In this document: in pieces, positions 26,305 through 35,121 of the stretch
How the letters are laid out: the number at the start of each line of letters is the position of its first letter
How positions within the stretch are numbered: the stretch's first letter is position 1
From: Flavobacterium cyclinae
GTDB lineage: Bacteria > Bacteroidota > Bacteroidia > Flavobacteriales > Flavobacteriaceae
Assembly (NCBI RefSeq): GCF_021172145.1
Contig: NZ_CP089095.1
Span: 248,001-312,000 of the forward strand
DNA length: 64,000 nt
Direction: 5' to 3'
Translations under genes and position numbers: made by a program
Notes under the pieces: model-generated
What the model saw: only the letters and a program-made list of their open reading frames with translations
Told to the model about the DNA's origin: nothing
The model's database searches: none

Positions 26305-27468
26305 TTATTTTTTTATGATTTCAACTACATCACCATTTTGAACGCTTCTTGCTCCTTCAATAATGATGGTTTCACCTTTGTTTAATCCCGCTTTTACTTC
26401 AATATTAGCACCAGAAATTAAACCTACTTCAATAGTTTTTTTAATTGCTTTTGGTTCTTTTCCATTGGTGTCAACTGTATAAATAATTTTTTCTCCAGCT
26501 GCATTTTCAGTAACAATACTTTCTGGAATTAAAATTGCATTCGCCTTTTTATAATCTTCAATTTTTAATACAGCAACTTGGTTGGGTTTTAATAAATTAT
26601 CTGAATTTGGAACCGCAACTTCAATACTAAAGTTTCTATTGTTTGGATTGATGTAATTACCTATTTGTCTTACTTTTCCTTTATATGTTTTTCCAGTAGA
26701 TTTTACGTTTACATCTACAACAGCTCCAACTTTTATTTTACCAATGAAACTCTCTGGAACATTTGCCGAAACATACATGTCTGATAAGTTTACAATTCGC
26801 ATTAGTTGTTGACCAGGACCTACAATTTGTCCTTTTTCTGTAATGATATCATCAATAATTCCACTAAATGGAGCTCTAACAATTGTTTTAGCTAATTGTG
26901 CTTTCATTTGAGCAACAGCTTTTGTTTGCGCTTCATAATTTGTCTTAGCTTGTAAAAATTGAATTTCAGAACCAATTTTTTTATCCCAAAGATTTTTTTG
27001 TCTTTCAAATGTTGTTTTAGCCAAAGCCGCTTGCGTTTCCATTTGCGCTAATTGATTGCTTAATCCACCATCATCAATGCGTGCTAAAATTTGACCTTTG
27101 CTTACTTTTTGACCTGCTTTTACATTTACTTGAGATAATAATCCCGAAAATTCAGGATAAATAATCAGATTTTGTTTTGTATCAACATTACCTTGAATAT
27201 CGATGTAATGTGTAAAAATGGTATCTTTAACCACTGCAGTGGTTACTAAAGCCGATTTTTTTAAGGTATCTAATTCAGCAATAGCTAAATCTAATTTTGC
27301 TAATTCTGCACCAATTGCATCGTATTGCTTTTGTATTTCAGCTCTTGTTGCTTTAATTGTTGCTACATTTTTTGATTCAATAGCTTTGTCAACTGAAGCT
27401 GTTTTTGAATCACCTCCACATGAGGTAATTAGTAAACCTAATAAACTGATGTATACTATTTTTTTCAT
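26305..27468 (-). CDS. RND efflux periplasmic adaptor lipoprotein
   Basis: This membrane-fusion protein bridges the RND permease and the TolC-type channel. The 387-residue protein has a lipobox ending LLITSC with Cys17, so it is lipid-anchored. A predicted coiled coil at about 35-70 (IKATRAEIQKQYDAIGAELAKL) precedes the main lipoyl/barrel-sandwich half (IDIQGNVDTKQNLIIYPEFSG, VNVKAGQKVSKGQILARID). An alpha-hairpin, the second lipoyl half (IVRAPFSGIIDDIITEKGQIV) and the beta-barrel follow. The extra N-terminal coiled coil before the adaptor core is notable but seen in Bacteroidota relatives. It lies between the tolC-like and permease genes. Confidence 0.94.
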   Translation of the reverse strand: MKKIVYISLLGLLITSCGGDSKTASVDKAIESKNVATIKATRAEIQKQYDAIGAELAKLDLAIAELDTLKKSALVTTAVVKDTIFTHYIDIQGNVDTKQNLIIYPEFSGLLSQVNVKAGQKVSKGQILARIDDGGLSNQLAQMETQAALAKTTFERQKNLWDKKIGSEIQFLQAKTNYEAQTKAVAQMKAQLAKTIVRAPFSGIIDDIITEKGQIVGPGQQLMRIVNLSDMYVSANVPESFIGKIKVGAVVDVNVKSTGKTYKGKVRQIGNYINPNNRNFSIEVAVPNSDNLLKPNQVAVLKIEDYKKANAILIPESIVTENAAGEKIIYTVDTNGKEPKAIKKTIEVGLISGANIEVKAGLNKGETIIIEGARSVQNGDVVEIIKK

Positions 27469-27480
27469 TTTTCGAGTTAA

Positions 27481-28830
27481 TTATTTTTTATTAGTTAGTT
27501 TGTCTAAAGTTGCTTTTTTGTTCATTACATCAATCATAGCTTGTAAATAATTTTGTTGCGCTGTATATAATTGACGTTGTGCTTCTGTAAATTCAAAACT
27601 TGTAGAAAGTCCTTCTTTGAATTTTACTTGTTGTTTTGCTTCAATTCGTTCTGCTAATTTCAAATTACTTTTAGAAGCACCATATTGTTCAATGCTAAAT
27701 TCGTAATCCGTTTTTGCTTGTTGGTATTGAAGTTTTAAACGTTGTTCTGTTTCGGTTACTTGTGTTTTAGCTTGTTCAAAAACAATTTTAGCTTGTTGTG
27801 TTCTTGCTCTATCTCTAAAACTACTAAAAATAGGAAGGCTAATATTTACACCAAAATTTGAATAATTGTACCATTTTTGATCCGTTGTTAAAAAGTCAAA
27901 ACGGTTAGCAAATGTGTTAGCTCCGTAATTTAATTGAGCGCCAATGGTAGGTAAAGCTCTAAAACGCTCTAATTTTAAAAGTAAACGTTTTGATTCTTCG
28001 TTGTTTTTTTGGATTTTAAAATCGATTGAATTGTTTGCGTCAAATTGTTCATTTAAAGCAGCTAAATCAACGTTACTAGTAGCTAAATCATCTAATTTTT
28101 CAGTTAAAATCACCTCGTTGTTGATGTCAATTCCCATTGAGATTTTTAAAAGATTTAAAGCAATTTCTTCTCTTTTCTTAGCATTCGATAATGAACTTGT
28201 TAACTGAGTAAGTGTTATTTGAAGTTGCTCTACATTTTCTTCTTCTGTTAATCCATTTTTAAAAGTTTCATTTGTTTCAAATAATGTTTTTTCTAAAGTG
28301 GCTTTGTTTTTTTCGAAGATTAAAACACTTTCTCTAGCTAATAAAACATTTCCGTATGCATTAGTAACCATTTCTCTGATTTCTAAATCGGTTTTTTCTT
28401 TAGCATTTTCAGAAATTTGAAGATACACTTTTGCAGATTGCAAACCTACAATATACGAACCATCAAAAATCAATTGGCTTAAAGTTGCCGATGCATTCAT
28501 GCTGTGTTTTGTTCCAAAAGCAATTGTGGTAATAGCATTTGGATCGCCACCAGGGTTAAAAGCATTACCCGAAACCCCTTGCACTTGAAAATCTAAGTTG
28601 TTCAAATATTGAACGTTACTAGTAATTTGAGGAAGTCCAGAAGCGGTAGTTTCCCATTTTTTTTGTTTAGCCGCTTCAATATCACGTTTTGCATTGATAG
28701 CCGTGTAATTGTTTTCAATGGCGTGATCAATTGCTTGTTGTAACGTAAAAGAAAACGATTTTTTCTCGCTTTCTTGTGCTGTTATTACAGAAGCAATAAT
28801 TAAGCAAATTATGGTTAATTTTCGTTTCAT
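27481..28830 (-). CDS. TolC-family outer-membrane efflux channel
   Basis: This 449-residue protein is the outer-membrane factor of the pump. It has a signal peptide (about 1-18, ending ITAQ) and two OEP repeats rich in long amphipathic helices: LQQAIDHAIENNYTAINAKRD at the start of repeat 1, FLTTDQKWYNYSNFGVNISLPIFS in the second half, and a helical end (AQRQLYTAQQNYLQAMIDVMNKKATLDKL). It is first of the three pump genes, 2 bp after the TetR stop, and 12 bp before the adaptor start, so the four genes form one operon. Length is normal for the family. Confidence 0.94.
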   Translation of the reverse strand: MKRKLTIICLIIASVITAQESEKKSFSFTLQQAIDHAIENNYTAINAKRDIEAAKQKKWETTASGLPQITSNVQYLNNLDFQVQGVSGNAFNPGGDPNAITTIAFGTKHSMNASATLSQLIFDGSYIVGLQSAKVYLQISENAKEKTDLEIREMVTNAYGNVLLARESVLIFEKNKATLEKTLFETNETFKNGLTEEENVEQLQITLTQLTSSLSNAKKREEIALNLLKISMGIDINNEVILTEKLDDLATSNVDLAALNEQFDANNSIDFKIQKNNEESKRLLLKLERFRALPTIGAQLNYGANTFANRFDFLTTDQKWYNYSNFGVNISLPIFSSFRDRARTQQAKIVFEQAKTQVTETEQRLKLQYQQAKTDYEFSIEQYGASKSNLKLAERIEAKQQVKFKEGLSTSFEFTEAQRQLYTAQQNYLQAMIDVMNKKATLDKLTNKK

Positions 28831-28832
28831 AT

Positions 28833-29435
28833 CTATTTATTAGTTTTTAATAATTGTTCTAATTTTTCTTTTCCTTTTTCTGTACAAATTCCTCTTAAAT
28901 GATATTCTAAATAGGCAACTTGTAAGTCTTTTGAAGTAAAATGTTCGGGATTAAATATTTCGCTATCTTTCAAGCTGGTCATTCCAGCAAAGTAAAATCG
29001 TGCAATAATATCGGTATTGATTTCTTTTCTAAATAAACCTTGCTCAATACCTTTTTTTAAATTGACAATTACACAATCACCCATTTTGTCAAATTGACGA
29101 ATCATTAATGATTTATGGATTTTAGGATAATACTTTTGTAGTTGATAAATAGGAGAAGCACTTTCGTTTTTTAAATTTTTCATTACAAAATCTTTAATTA
29201 CAAAAAGTTCTTCTATTGGGTCTTTTCCTAAAGTGCAAATATCATCTATGCCACATGAAATGGTTTCAAATAAGTGCATAGTTGCTTCTTTAACCAATGA
29301 ATCTTTATTACTAAAATGCTGATAAATGGTTTTTTTAGAAATTCCCATTTCAGCAGCAATATCATCCATAGTAACGCTCTTAAATCCAAGCGTTAAAAAC
29401 ATATCAGTTGCTTTAATTAAAATTTGGTCTTTCAT
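28833..29435 (-). CDS. TetR-family regulator of the RND efflux operon
   Basis: With start at 29435 the protein has 200 residues: MKDQILIKATDMFLTLGFKSVTMDDIAAEMGISKKTIYQHFSNK is the TetR_N helix-turn-helix (about 1-50), followed by an all-helical ligand domain. An upstream in-frame ATG (29519) would add 28 residues (METIFVLKVSDI...) that do not fit the family and would run through the promoter box at 29478-29485, so the shorter start is chosen. It leads the operon tetR-tolC-adaptor-permease with a 2-bp gap to tolC, unusual because many TetR repressors are divergent from their pump. Autorepression together with the pump is therefore expected. The inducer is unknown. Confidence 0.92.
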   Translation of the reverse strand: MKDQILIKATDMFLTLGFKSVTMDDIAAEMGISKKTIYQHFSNKDSLVKEATMHLFETISCGIDDICTLGKDPIEELFVIKDFVMKNLKNESASPIYQLQKYYPKIHKSLMIRQFDKMGDCVIVNLKKGIEQGLFRKEINTDIIARFYFAGMTSLKDSEIFNPEHFTSKDLQVAYLEYHLRGICTEKGKEKLEQLLKTNK

Positions 29436-29477
29436 TTTTATCTTCTTTAAAACTAGTGTAAGCTTTAAATTGTGATG

Positions 29478-29517
29478 CAAATGTATGTCGGAAACTTTTA
29501 ACACAAAAATAGTTTCC
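29478..29517 (-). promoter_or_regulatory. Promoter and candidate TetR operator for the efflux operon
   Basis: On the minus strand TTTG (29507-29504) is followed after 18 bp by a perfect -7 box TACATTTG (29485-29478), 42 bp before the tetR start. GGAAACT (29490-29496) and AGTTTCC (29511-29517) form a perfect inverted repeat with a 14-bp spacer that encloses the -33 element. Its role as the regulator's binding site is inferred from symmetry and position. Confidence 0.6.
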
Positions 29518-29598
29518 AAAGTTTTTACGAAAATTTAACATTTGATAAAAGCATCTCATTTGAGAATATTAGATTATTTTAGCAAAAAATTAAAAACG

Positions 29599-30573
29599 AT
29601 GCATTCTATATCCTATTATCAATACAAAGTAAGCCAGCATTTTTTACAAATAGTAGATAAAAAAGAGCCAAAAAATTTATACGAACCTATTCAGTATATC
29701 TTATCACTTGGTGGAAAAAGAATGCGTCCGGTTTTAACCTTAATGGCAACTGAAGTTTTTAATGTAGATTGCGAAAAAGCCATTCCTGCAGCAACCGCTG
29801 TTGAGGTGTTTCATAATTTTTCATTAATTCATGATGATATTATGGACGATGCGCCATTGAGAAGAGGTAATCAAACGGTTCATGAAAAATGGGATTTGAA
29901 TACTGGAATATTATCAGGTGATGCAATGCTGATTTTAGCCTATCAGTATTTTGAAAACTACGAACCTCATGTATTTCAAAAATTGGCTAAATTATTCAGC
30001 AAAACCGCTTTAGAAGTGTGTGAAGGCCAACAATATGATGTGGATTTTGAAACGCGTGATGATGTTACGATTCCAGAATATCTTAAAATGATTGAATACA
30101 AAACGGCTGTTTTAGTAGGTGCTGCAATGAAAATGGGAGCAATTGTAGCCGAAACTTCAGAAGAAAATGCTAATTTAATTTATGATTTTGGACTGAATTT
30201 AGGAATTGCCTTTCAATTACAAGACGATTATTTAGACGCTTTTGGAAATCCAGAAACTTTTGGAAAACAAGTGGGAGGTGATATTATTGAAAATAAAAAA
30301 ACCTATTTGTATTTAAAAGCAATGGAGTTTGCTAACGATGAAGAAAAACAACAATTGTTACATTTGTTTTCCATTCAACCCTCTGAAAACACAGATAAAA
30401 TCGAATCGGTAAAAGCAATATTTAATTCTTCAGGTGCTAGCGATGCAACTAAGAAAGCAATTAAAGATTTTACATATAAAGCTTTTGAAACTTTAGAAAA
30501 AATGGATATAGAGAATGATAAGAAAGCCATTTTAAAAGCTTTTGGAGAAAATTTAATGGGAAGAAACGTGTAA
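29599..30573 (+). CDS. Polyprenyl synthetase family protein
   Basis: This trans-type prenyltransferase condenses isopentenyl diphosphate onto an allylic diphosphate, giving chains for menaquinone or undecaprenyl-type lipids. With start at 29599 (MHSISYYQYK) the protein has 324 residues. The two Asp-rich motifs are DDIMD (79-83) and DDYLD (209-213), with GGKRMRP before the first and LQDDYLD within the second, both binding Mg-diphosphate. An in-frame ATG at 29542 adds 19 residues not typical of the family, so the shorter start is preferred. Chain length cannot be fixed by eye. A hypothetical gene follows after a repeat-like 47-bp spacer. Confidence 0.93.
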   Translation: MHSISYYQYKVSQHFLQIVDKKEPKNLYEPIQYILSLGGKRMRPVLTLMATEVFNVDCEKAIPAATAVEVFHNFSLIHDDIMDDAPLRRGNQTVHEKWDLNTGILSGDAMLILAYQYFENYEPHVFQKLAKLFSKTALEVCEGQQYDVDFETRDDVTIPEYLKMIEYKTAVLVGAAMKMGAIVAETSEENANLIYDFGLNLGIAFQLQDDYLDAFGNPETFGKQVGGDIIENKKTYLYLKAMEFANDEEKQQLLHLFSIQPSENTDKIESVKAIFNSSGASDATKKAIKDFTYKAFETLEKMDIENDKKAILKAFGENLMGRNV

Positions 30574-30581
30574 TAATGTGC

Positions 30582-30613
30582 CAATTATTCAATTCGGCAA
30601 TGTGTCAATACTA
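30582..30613 (+). repeat. Octamer-phased spacer downstream of the polyprenyl synthetase gene
   Basis: CAAT recurs exactly every 8 bp at 30582, 30590, 30598 and 30606 (CAATTATT, CAATTCGG, CAATGTGT, CAATACTA). The block fills most of the gap up to the ATG at 30621. There is no terminator, so the neighbours are probably co-transcribed. Confidence 0.6.
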
Positions 30614-30620
30614 CTAAAAA

Positions 30621-30974
30621 ATGAATTTTATTAATCCTGCAAATATTGATGCCTTAATTTCGCAAGCCGAAGAAGAACATTTGTACTTCAAATTGATTGA
30701 ACAAGTAAATAAAGATTTTGCTTTGGCGAATGAATCTTTAGATGTGCCAGCGAGTATTTTCCCTTTTGAATTTAAGAATTTGGTTCAAGAGAAAATTTAT
30801 AAATTGATTCATTACAAATTCGCAGAATATCTAAATTTACTTTACATTATTGATGTACCAGAAGAACAAATCAAAAAATTAGACGGTTCTGATTTGGTTG
30901 AATTATCGGAACAAGTTGCTTTTTTAGTATTAAAACGCGAATGGCAAAAAGTGTGGTTTCGGAATAAGTATTGA
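30621..30974 (+). CDS. Conserved-looking hypothetical protein
   Basis: I do not recognise this 117-residue protein. It is soluble, without signal peptide or membrane segment, mostly helical by composition, and acidic. It has a long amphipathic start (INPANIDALISQAEEEHLYFKLIEQVNKDF) and a basic, aromatic C-terminus (LVLKREWQKVWFRNKY). Coding bias matches its neighbours. It follows the polyprenyl synthetase gene on the same strand, and from memory a similar small protein accompanies that gene in other flavobacteria. It converges with the lipoprotein gene ending at 31006. Confidence 0.7.
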   Translation: MNFINPANIDALISQAEEEHLYFKLIEQVNKDFALANESLDVPASIFPFEFKNLVQEKIYKLIHYKFAEYLNLLYIIDVPEEQIKKLDGSDLVELSEQVAFLVLKREWQKVWFRNKY

Positions 30975-31005
30975 TGTAAAAAAGTTAATATTTTTTAATG
31001 ATAAT

Positions 31006-31554
31006 TTACCAAATTGCTTCATACTTTTTATATTCTTCAGGAACTTTCTCACCTTTTACATAAACATAGCACATATTTCCTGATAAATTATGTGTTTGTA
31101 AAAAATAATATTTGTTGTTTTCAATTTTAATTTTATAAGTTTCAACATACATTTTATTATTATATCCTCCTGAAAAAATATCACAATTTAAAATACCATT
31201 TTGTGAATAAATAATTCCCCTACCTCCAATTTTCTGTGGATCTGGATTCATAAATTTTTTATTCATTGTTCTTACACATCCATTTTCATAAAACTGAATT
31301 AATCCATTACCTTTGATTTTATGATTTCCGATAAAATTAAAGTTTCTATCAGATTCATAAATCTCGTCAACTTCATAAAAAAAATCAATTTCAATATTCT
31401 TTTTAAAAGAATATATGTCAATATTTTTCTTATTTGAGAATTTAAAATTTTTCTTTGGAACTTTATTTCCATTTCCACCATCTAATCTATCATAAGGTAG
31501 ACCACAAGAATTAAGCAAAAAAAGTGCTGTCAAAAAAACAATATATTTTAACAT
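31006..31554 (-). CDS. Hypothetical lipoprotein
   Basis: The 182-residue protein has a signal peptide ending LLNSC with Cys17, a clear lipobox, followed by GLPYDRLDGGNGNKVPKK. No acidic run directly follows the Cys, so a periplasm-facing location is possible. The remainder alternates charged and aromatic residues (IDIYSFKKNIEIDFFYEV, VETYKIKIENNKYYFLQT), consistent with a beta-rich fold. No family is recognised. The gene is very AT-rich and looks accessory compared with the sucAB and polyprenyl genes around it. It stands between convergent and same-strand neighbours with no evident operon partner. Confidence 0.65.
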   Translation of the reverse strand: MLKYIVFLTALFLLNSCGLPYDRLDGGNGNKVPKKNFKFSNKKNIDIYSFKKNIEIDFFYEVDEIYESDRNFNFIGNHKIKGNGLIQFYENGCVRTMNKKFMNPDPQKIGGRGIIYSQNGILNCDIFSGGYNNKMYVETYKIKIENNKYYFLQTHNLSGNMCYVYVKGEKVPEEYKKYEAIW

Positions 31555-31609
31555 AATTATTTTGTCAATTAGTTATAGTAGAAGCCAATATTTGAATTTG
31601 CTTATTAAA

Positions 31610-32155
31610 TTAAAAAAATACCCTCACAAAAGGCATAAAAGCTTCGGCATAAATATTATCTCTATCACGGTGTAATACATTATATCGAACACCAAAAGTT
31701 ACATTTTCATTTCGAAAACCAGCACCTACAAACAAAGCCGTGTTCCAAAAGTTTTGTGAAGTGTTTTCAATTGAGTTTTCATAAGTTCTACTAATGCGTA
31801 ATTGTTCTAATTCTGCAGAAATTTGTAATTCATAGAAAGGCTGAAATAATGCAATCAAACTACCGCCATACATATTAGCATTGTAAAAATCACGTTGCTT
31901 TACATAATTATATTGTAATCCTAAACCAGCTGATACATAGTCGTTAAAATTATAAATGGCACTTGGAGCCACCATAATATCAGCATAGCCATTTCCAATT
32001 CCTAAACCTAGTCCGCCACCAAATTGTACGTGGTTCCAAAAATCACTTTTTGTTTTCATTTGAGTGTTTTCTTGTGCAAAAATTTCAGATTTAATTCCAA
32101 ATAAAAAAACAAAAGCTAACAATAATGTTAAATTCATTACAGAATTCTTTTTCAT
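31610..32155 (-). CDS. Small outer-membrane beta-barrel protein next to sucA
   Basis: The 181-residue protein has a signal peptide (about 1-27, ending SEIFAQ), then alternating strands: VQFGGGLGLGIGNGYADIMVAPSAIYN, YVSAGLGLQYNYVK, MYGGSLIALFQPFYELQISAELEQ, and a terminal VRVFF with C-terminal Phe, typical of outer-membrane barrels. Homologues in flavobacteria are, as I recall, often named alpha-ketoglutarate decarboxylase because they sit beside sucA; nothing in this sequence supports any enzymatic role. It diverges from sucA. The true function is unknown. Confidence 0.8.
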   Translation of the reverse strand: MKKNSVMNLTLLLAFVFLFGIKSEIFAQENTQMKTKSDFWNHVQFGGGLGLGIGNGYADIMVAPSAIYNFNDYVSAGLGLQYNYVKQRDFYNANMYGGSLIALFQPFYELQISAELEQLRISRTYENSIENTSQNFWNTALFVGAGFRNENVTFGVRYNVLHRDRDNIYAEAFMPFVRVFF

Positions 32156-32223
32156 AAAACCATTTTAAAAAAATTAATGTTATAAAAGTATTAATTTCCT
32201 TGAGAAATTATCATAAAATGTTT

Positions 32224-32231
32224 TACTTTTG
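32224..32231 (+). promoter_or_regulatory. Promoter -7 box for sucAB
   Basis: TACTTTTG followed by C is a perfect TAnnTTTG match, 40 bp before the sucA start at 32271. It overlaps the upstream in-frame ATG at 32229, which supports the later start codon. Confidence 0.65.
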
Positions 32232-32270
32232 CGTAAATTTTTAATTAAAAGGTCTTTCAGACAACACAAT

Positions 32271-35042
32271 ATGGATAGGTTTTCCTTTTTAAATGCTGCA
32301 CACACTGCTTTTTTTGCAGATTTATACGAACAATATTTACAAAATCCAGACAGCGTAGAGCCTAGCTGGAGAAGTTTTTTCCAAGGATTTGATTTTGCAC
32401 AAGCCAATTATGGTTCTGATGAAGTGGCTCAACAAGTAGCTTATATTGCTTCGGGTGATTCAGGTGAAATCTCTGAAAAAATGCAAAAAGAGTTCAATGT
32501 TCTTAAATTAATTGAAGGATATAGAACACGTGGTCACTTATTTACTAAAACAAATCCAGTTAGAGACAGAAGAGTTCACGGACCTTCTTTAGCGTTAGAA
32601 AATTTTGGTTTATCTCAAGCGGATTTAAACACGGTTTTTGATGCTGCTAAAATGGTGAACATGAAACCAAGTTCGCTAGCTGATATCATCAAACATTTAG
32701 AAAATGTATATTGCCAATCAATTGGTGTTGAGTTCATGTACATTCGTGATCCTAAAGTACAAGATTGGATAAAAAATCGTTTAGATATTAACGATAACCA
32801 ACCAAATTTTTCGGTTGACCAAAAGAAACACATTCTTAAGAAATTAAACGAAGCGGTTTCTTTCGAGAACTTCTTGCATACTAAATACGTAGGTCAAAAA
32901 CGTTTCTCTTTAGAGGGTTGTGAGGCGGCTATTCCAGCTTTAGATGCGTTGATTGAAGGTGCTGCAGATAGAGGAGTAGAGCAATTCGTAATGGGAATGG
33001 CACACAGAGGTCGTTTGAATGTTTTGGCTAACATCTTTGGAAAAAACACTCAAAATATTTTCTCTGAATTCGACGGAAAAGACTATGACGAAGACGCTAA
33101 CTTTGATGGTGACGTAAAATATCACTTAGGGTTAACATCGGATAGATTAACTGATTCTGGTAAAAAAATCAACTTAAATTTAGCTCCAAATCCATCGCAT
33201 TTAGAAACTGTAGGTGCAGTTATCGAAGGAATTACAAGAGCAAAACAAGATAGACATTATCCAAATGATTTTTCAAAAGTATTACCAATCGCTGTTCACG
33301 GTGATGCGGCTGTAGCAGGTCAAGGTATTGTATATGAAATCATTCAAATGGCGAAGTTAGATGGTTACAAAACAGGTGGAACAATTCACTTAGTAATCAA
33401 TAACCAAGTTGGATTTACCACAAATTATTTAGATGCACGTTCGTCTACATATTGTACGGATGTAGCTAAAGTAACCTTATCGCCAGTTTTACACGTAAAT
33501 GCAGATGATGCAGAAGCGGTAGTTCATGCAATGCTATTTGCTTTAGATTACAGAATGGAATTTGGTGGAGATGTTTTCATCGATTTATTAGGATATAGAA
33601 AATATGGTCACAACGAAGGGGATGAACCTCGTTTTACTCAACCAATTTTATACAAAGCGATTTCTAGACACAAAAACCCAAGAGATATTTATGCTGAAAA
33701 ATTAATTCAAGAGAATGTAATTTCGGCAGGTTTTGTAAAAGAATTAGAAGAAGCTTACAAAGCAAAATTAGATGAGAATTTAGAAGAATCTCGTAAAAAA
33801 GCACTTACTGTAATTACACCATTTATGCAAAATGAATGGGAAGGTTACAAACAAGTTTCGGATGATGTAATGCTTCAGAAATTTGACACTAAATTTGATA
33901 AAAAACAATTAGCAGAAATTGCGGATACGATTACCCAACTTCCATCTGACAAGAAATTTATCAGTAAGATTACGAAGTTAATTGGGGATAGAAGAAATAT
34001 GGTGGAAACCAATAAATTAGATTGGGCAATGGGCGAATTATTAGCTTATGGTTCATTACTAAAAGAAGGTTTCGATGTTCGTATTTCAGGGCAAGACGTT
34101 GAGCGTGGAACATTCTCTCACCGTCATGCTGTTGTTAAAGTAGAAGATTCAGAAGAAGAAGTAATCCTTTTAGATAGTGTAAAAGACAAAAAAGGGAACT
34201 TCTATATCTATAATTCACACCTTTCAGAATATGGGGTTTTAGGTTTTGAATATGGTTATGCATTAGCCTCTCCAAAATCATTAGTAATTTGGGAAGCACA
34301 GTTTGGAGATTTCTCTAACGGAGCTCAAATTATGATTGACCAATACATCTCAGCAGGTGAAGACAAGTGGAACAACCAAAACGGATTGGTAATGTTGTTG
34401 CCTCATGGTTATGAAAACCAAGGAGCGGAGCACTCATCAGCACGTATGGAGCGTTACTTACAATTGTGTGCAAAACACAACATGTATATTGCCGATGTAA
34501 CTACGCCAGCCAACTTCTTCCACTTAATGAGAAGACAATTAAAAACAGAATTCCGTAAGCCATTAGTAGTGTTCTCTCCAAAGAGTTTATTGCGTCATCC
34601 TGATGTAGTTTCTTCAATGGATGAGTTAGCAAACGGACAATTCCAAGAAGTATTAGACGATCCAAATGTAACAGATAAAAAAGCAATCAAAACTTTAGTA
34701 TTCTGTACAGGTAAGTTCTATTATGATATTATCGCAAAACGTGCTGAATTAGGAAGAAATGATGTGGCAGTGGTTCGTTTAGAGCAATTATTCCCATTAG
34801 CGGTTGACCAAATTAAAGCGATTATTGCTTCTTATCCTAATGTTGATGACTATGTTTGGGCTCAAGAAGAACCTAAAAACATGGGAGCTTACGGATATAT
34901 GTTAATGAATTTTGATTTAGTGAAACTACGTTTAGCTTCACCAAAAGCATATAGTGCACCAGCAGCGGGTAGTTATGAGCGTTCTAAAAAACGTCATGCA
35001 AACGCTATCGCTATGGTATTTGATAAAAAATTATTTCAATAA
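32271..35042 (+). CDS. sucA: 2-oxoglutarate dehydrogenase E1 component
   Basis: This thiamine-diphosphate enzyme of the TCA cycle decarboxylates 2-oxoglutarate and passes the succinyl group to E2. With start at 32271 (MDRFSFLNAAH) it has 923 residues, the normal size. Landmarks: the N-terminal E2-binding LYEQYLQNPDSVEPSWRSFF, the MGMAHRGRLNVLANI block, HGDAAVAGQGIVYE, and the C-terminal transketolase-like half with HGYENQGAEHSSARMERYL. An upstream in-frame ATG (32229) adds 14 non-family residues and lies in the promoter box. sucB follows after 79 bp. The E3 gene lpd is not in the window. Confidence 0.98.
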   Translation: MDRFSFLNAAHTAFFADLYEQYLQNPDSVEPSWRSFFQGFDFAQANYGSDEVAQQVAYIASGDSGEISEKMQKEFNVLKLIEGYRTRGHLFTKTNPVRDRRVHGPSLALENFGLSQADLNTVFDAAKMVNMKPSSLADIIKHLENVYCQSIGVEFMYIRDPKVQDWIKNRLDINDNQPNFSVDQKKHILKKLNEAVSFENFLHTKYVGQKRFSLEGCEAAIPALDALIEGAADRGVEQFVMGMAHRGRLNVLANIFGKNTQNIFSEFDGKDYDEDANFDGDVKYHLGLTSDRLTDSGKKINLNLAPNPSHLETVGAVIEGITRAKQDRHYPNDFSKVLPIAVHGDAAVAGQGIVYEIIQMAKLDGYKTGGTIHLVINNQVGFTTNYLDARSSTYCTDVAKVTLSPVLHVNADDAEAVVHAMLFALDYRMEFGGDVFIDLLGYRKYGHNEGDEPRFTQPILYKAISRHKNPRDIYAEKLIQENVISAGFVKELEEAYKAKLDENLEESRKKALTVITPFMQNEWEGYKQVSDDVMLQKFDTKFDKKQLAEIADTITQLPSDKKFISKITKLIGDRRNMVETNKLDWAMGELLAYGSLLKEGFDVRISGQDVERGTFSHRHAVVKVEDSEEEVILLDSVKDKKGNFYIYNSHLSEYGVLGFEYGYALASPKSLVIWEAQFGDFSNGAQIMIDQYISAGEDKWNNQNGLVMLLPHGYENQGAEHSSARMERYLQLCAKHNMYIADVTTPANFFHLMRRQLKTEFRKPLVVFSPKSLLRHPDVVSSMDELANGQFQEVLDDPNVTDKKAIKTLVFCTGKFYYDIIAKRAELGRNDVAVVRLEQLFPLAVDQIKAIIASYPNVDDYVWAQEEPKNMGAYGYMLMNFDLVKLRLASPKAYSAPAAGSYERSKKRHANAIAMVFDKKLFQ

Positions 35043-35121
35043 AAAACAACTCAAACGTTACCCAGAGCTAGATTGTGAAAAGCTTGTCGAAGCAAAGGGT
35101 AAACTTTTAAACTAAAAAAAT

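Noticed and set aside
26944..27480. Antisense ORF of 110 codons opposite the adaptor gene (27218-27550)
   Set aside because: It is a shadow of the adaptor and TolC genes with no independent signal.
29542..29598. Upstream ATG start for the polyprenyl synthetase
   Set aside because: The extra 19 residues are not family-like, while the ATG at 29599 gives the usual N-terminus.
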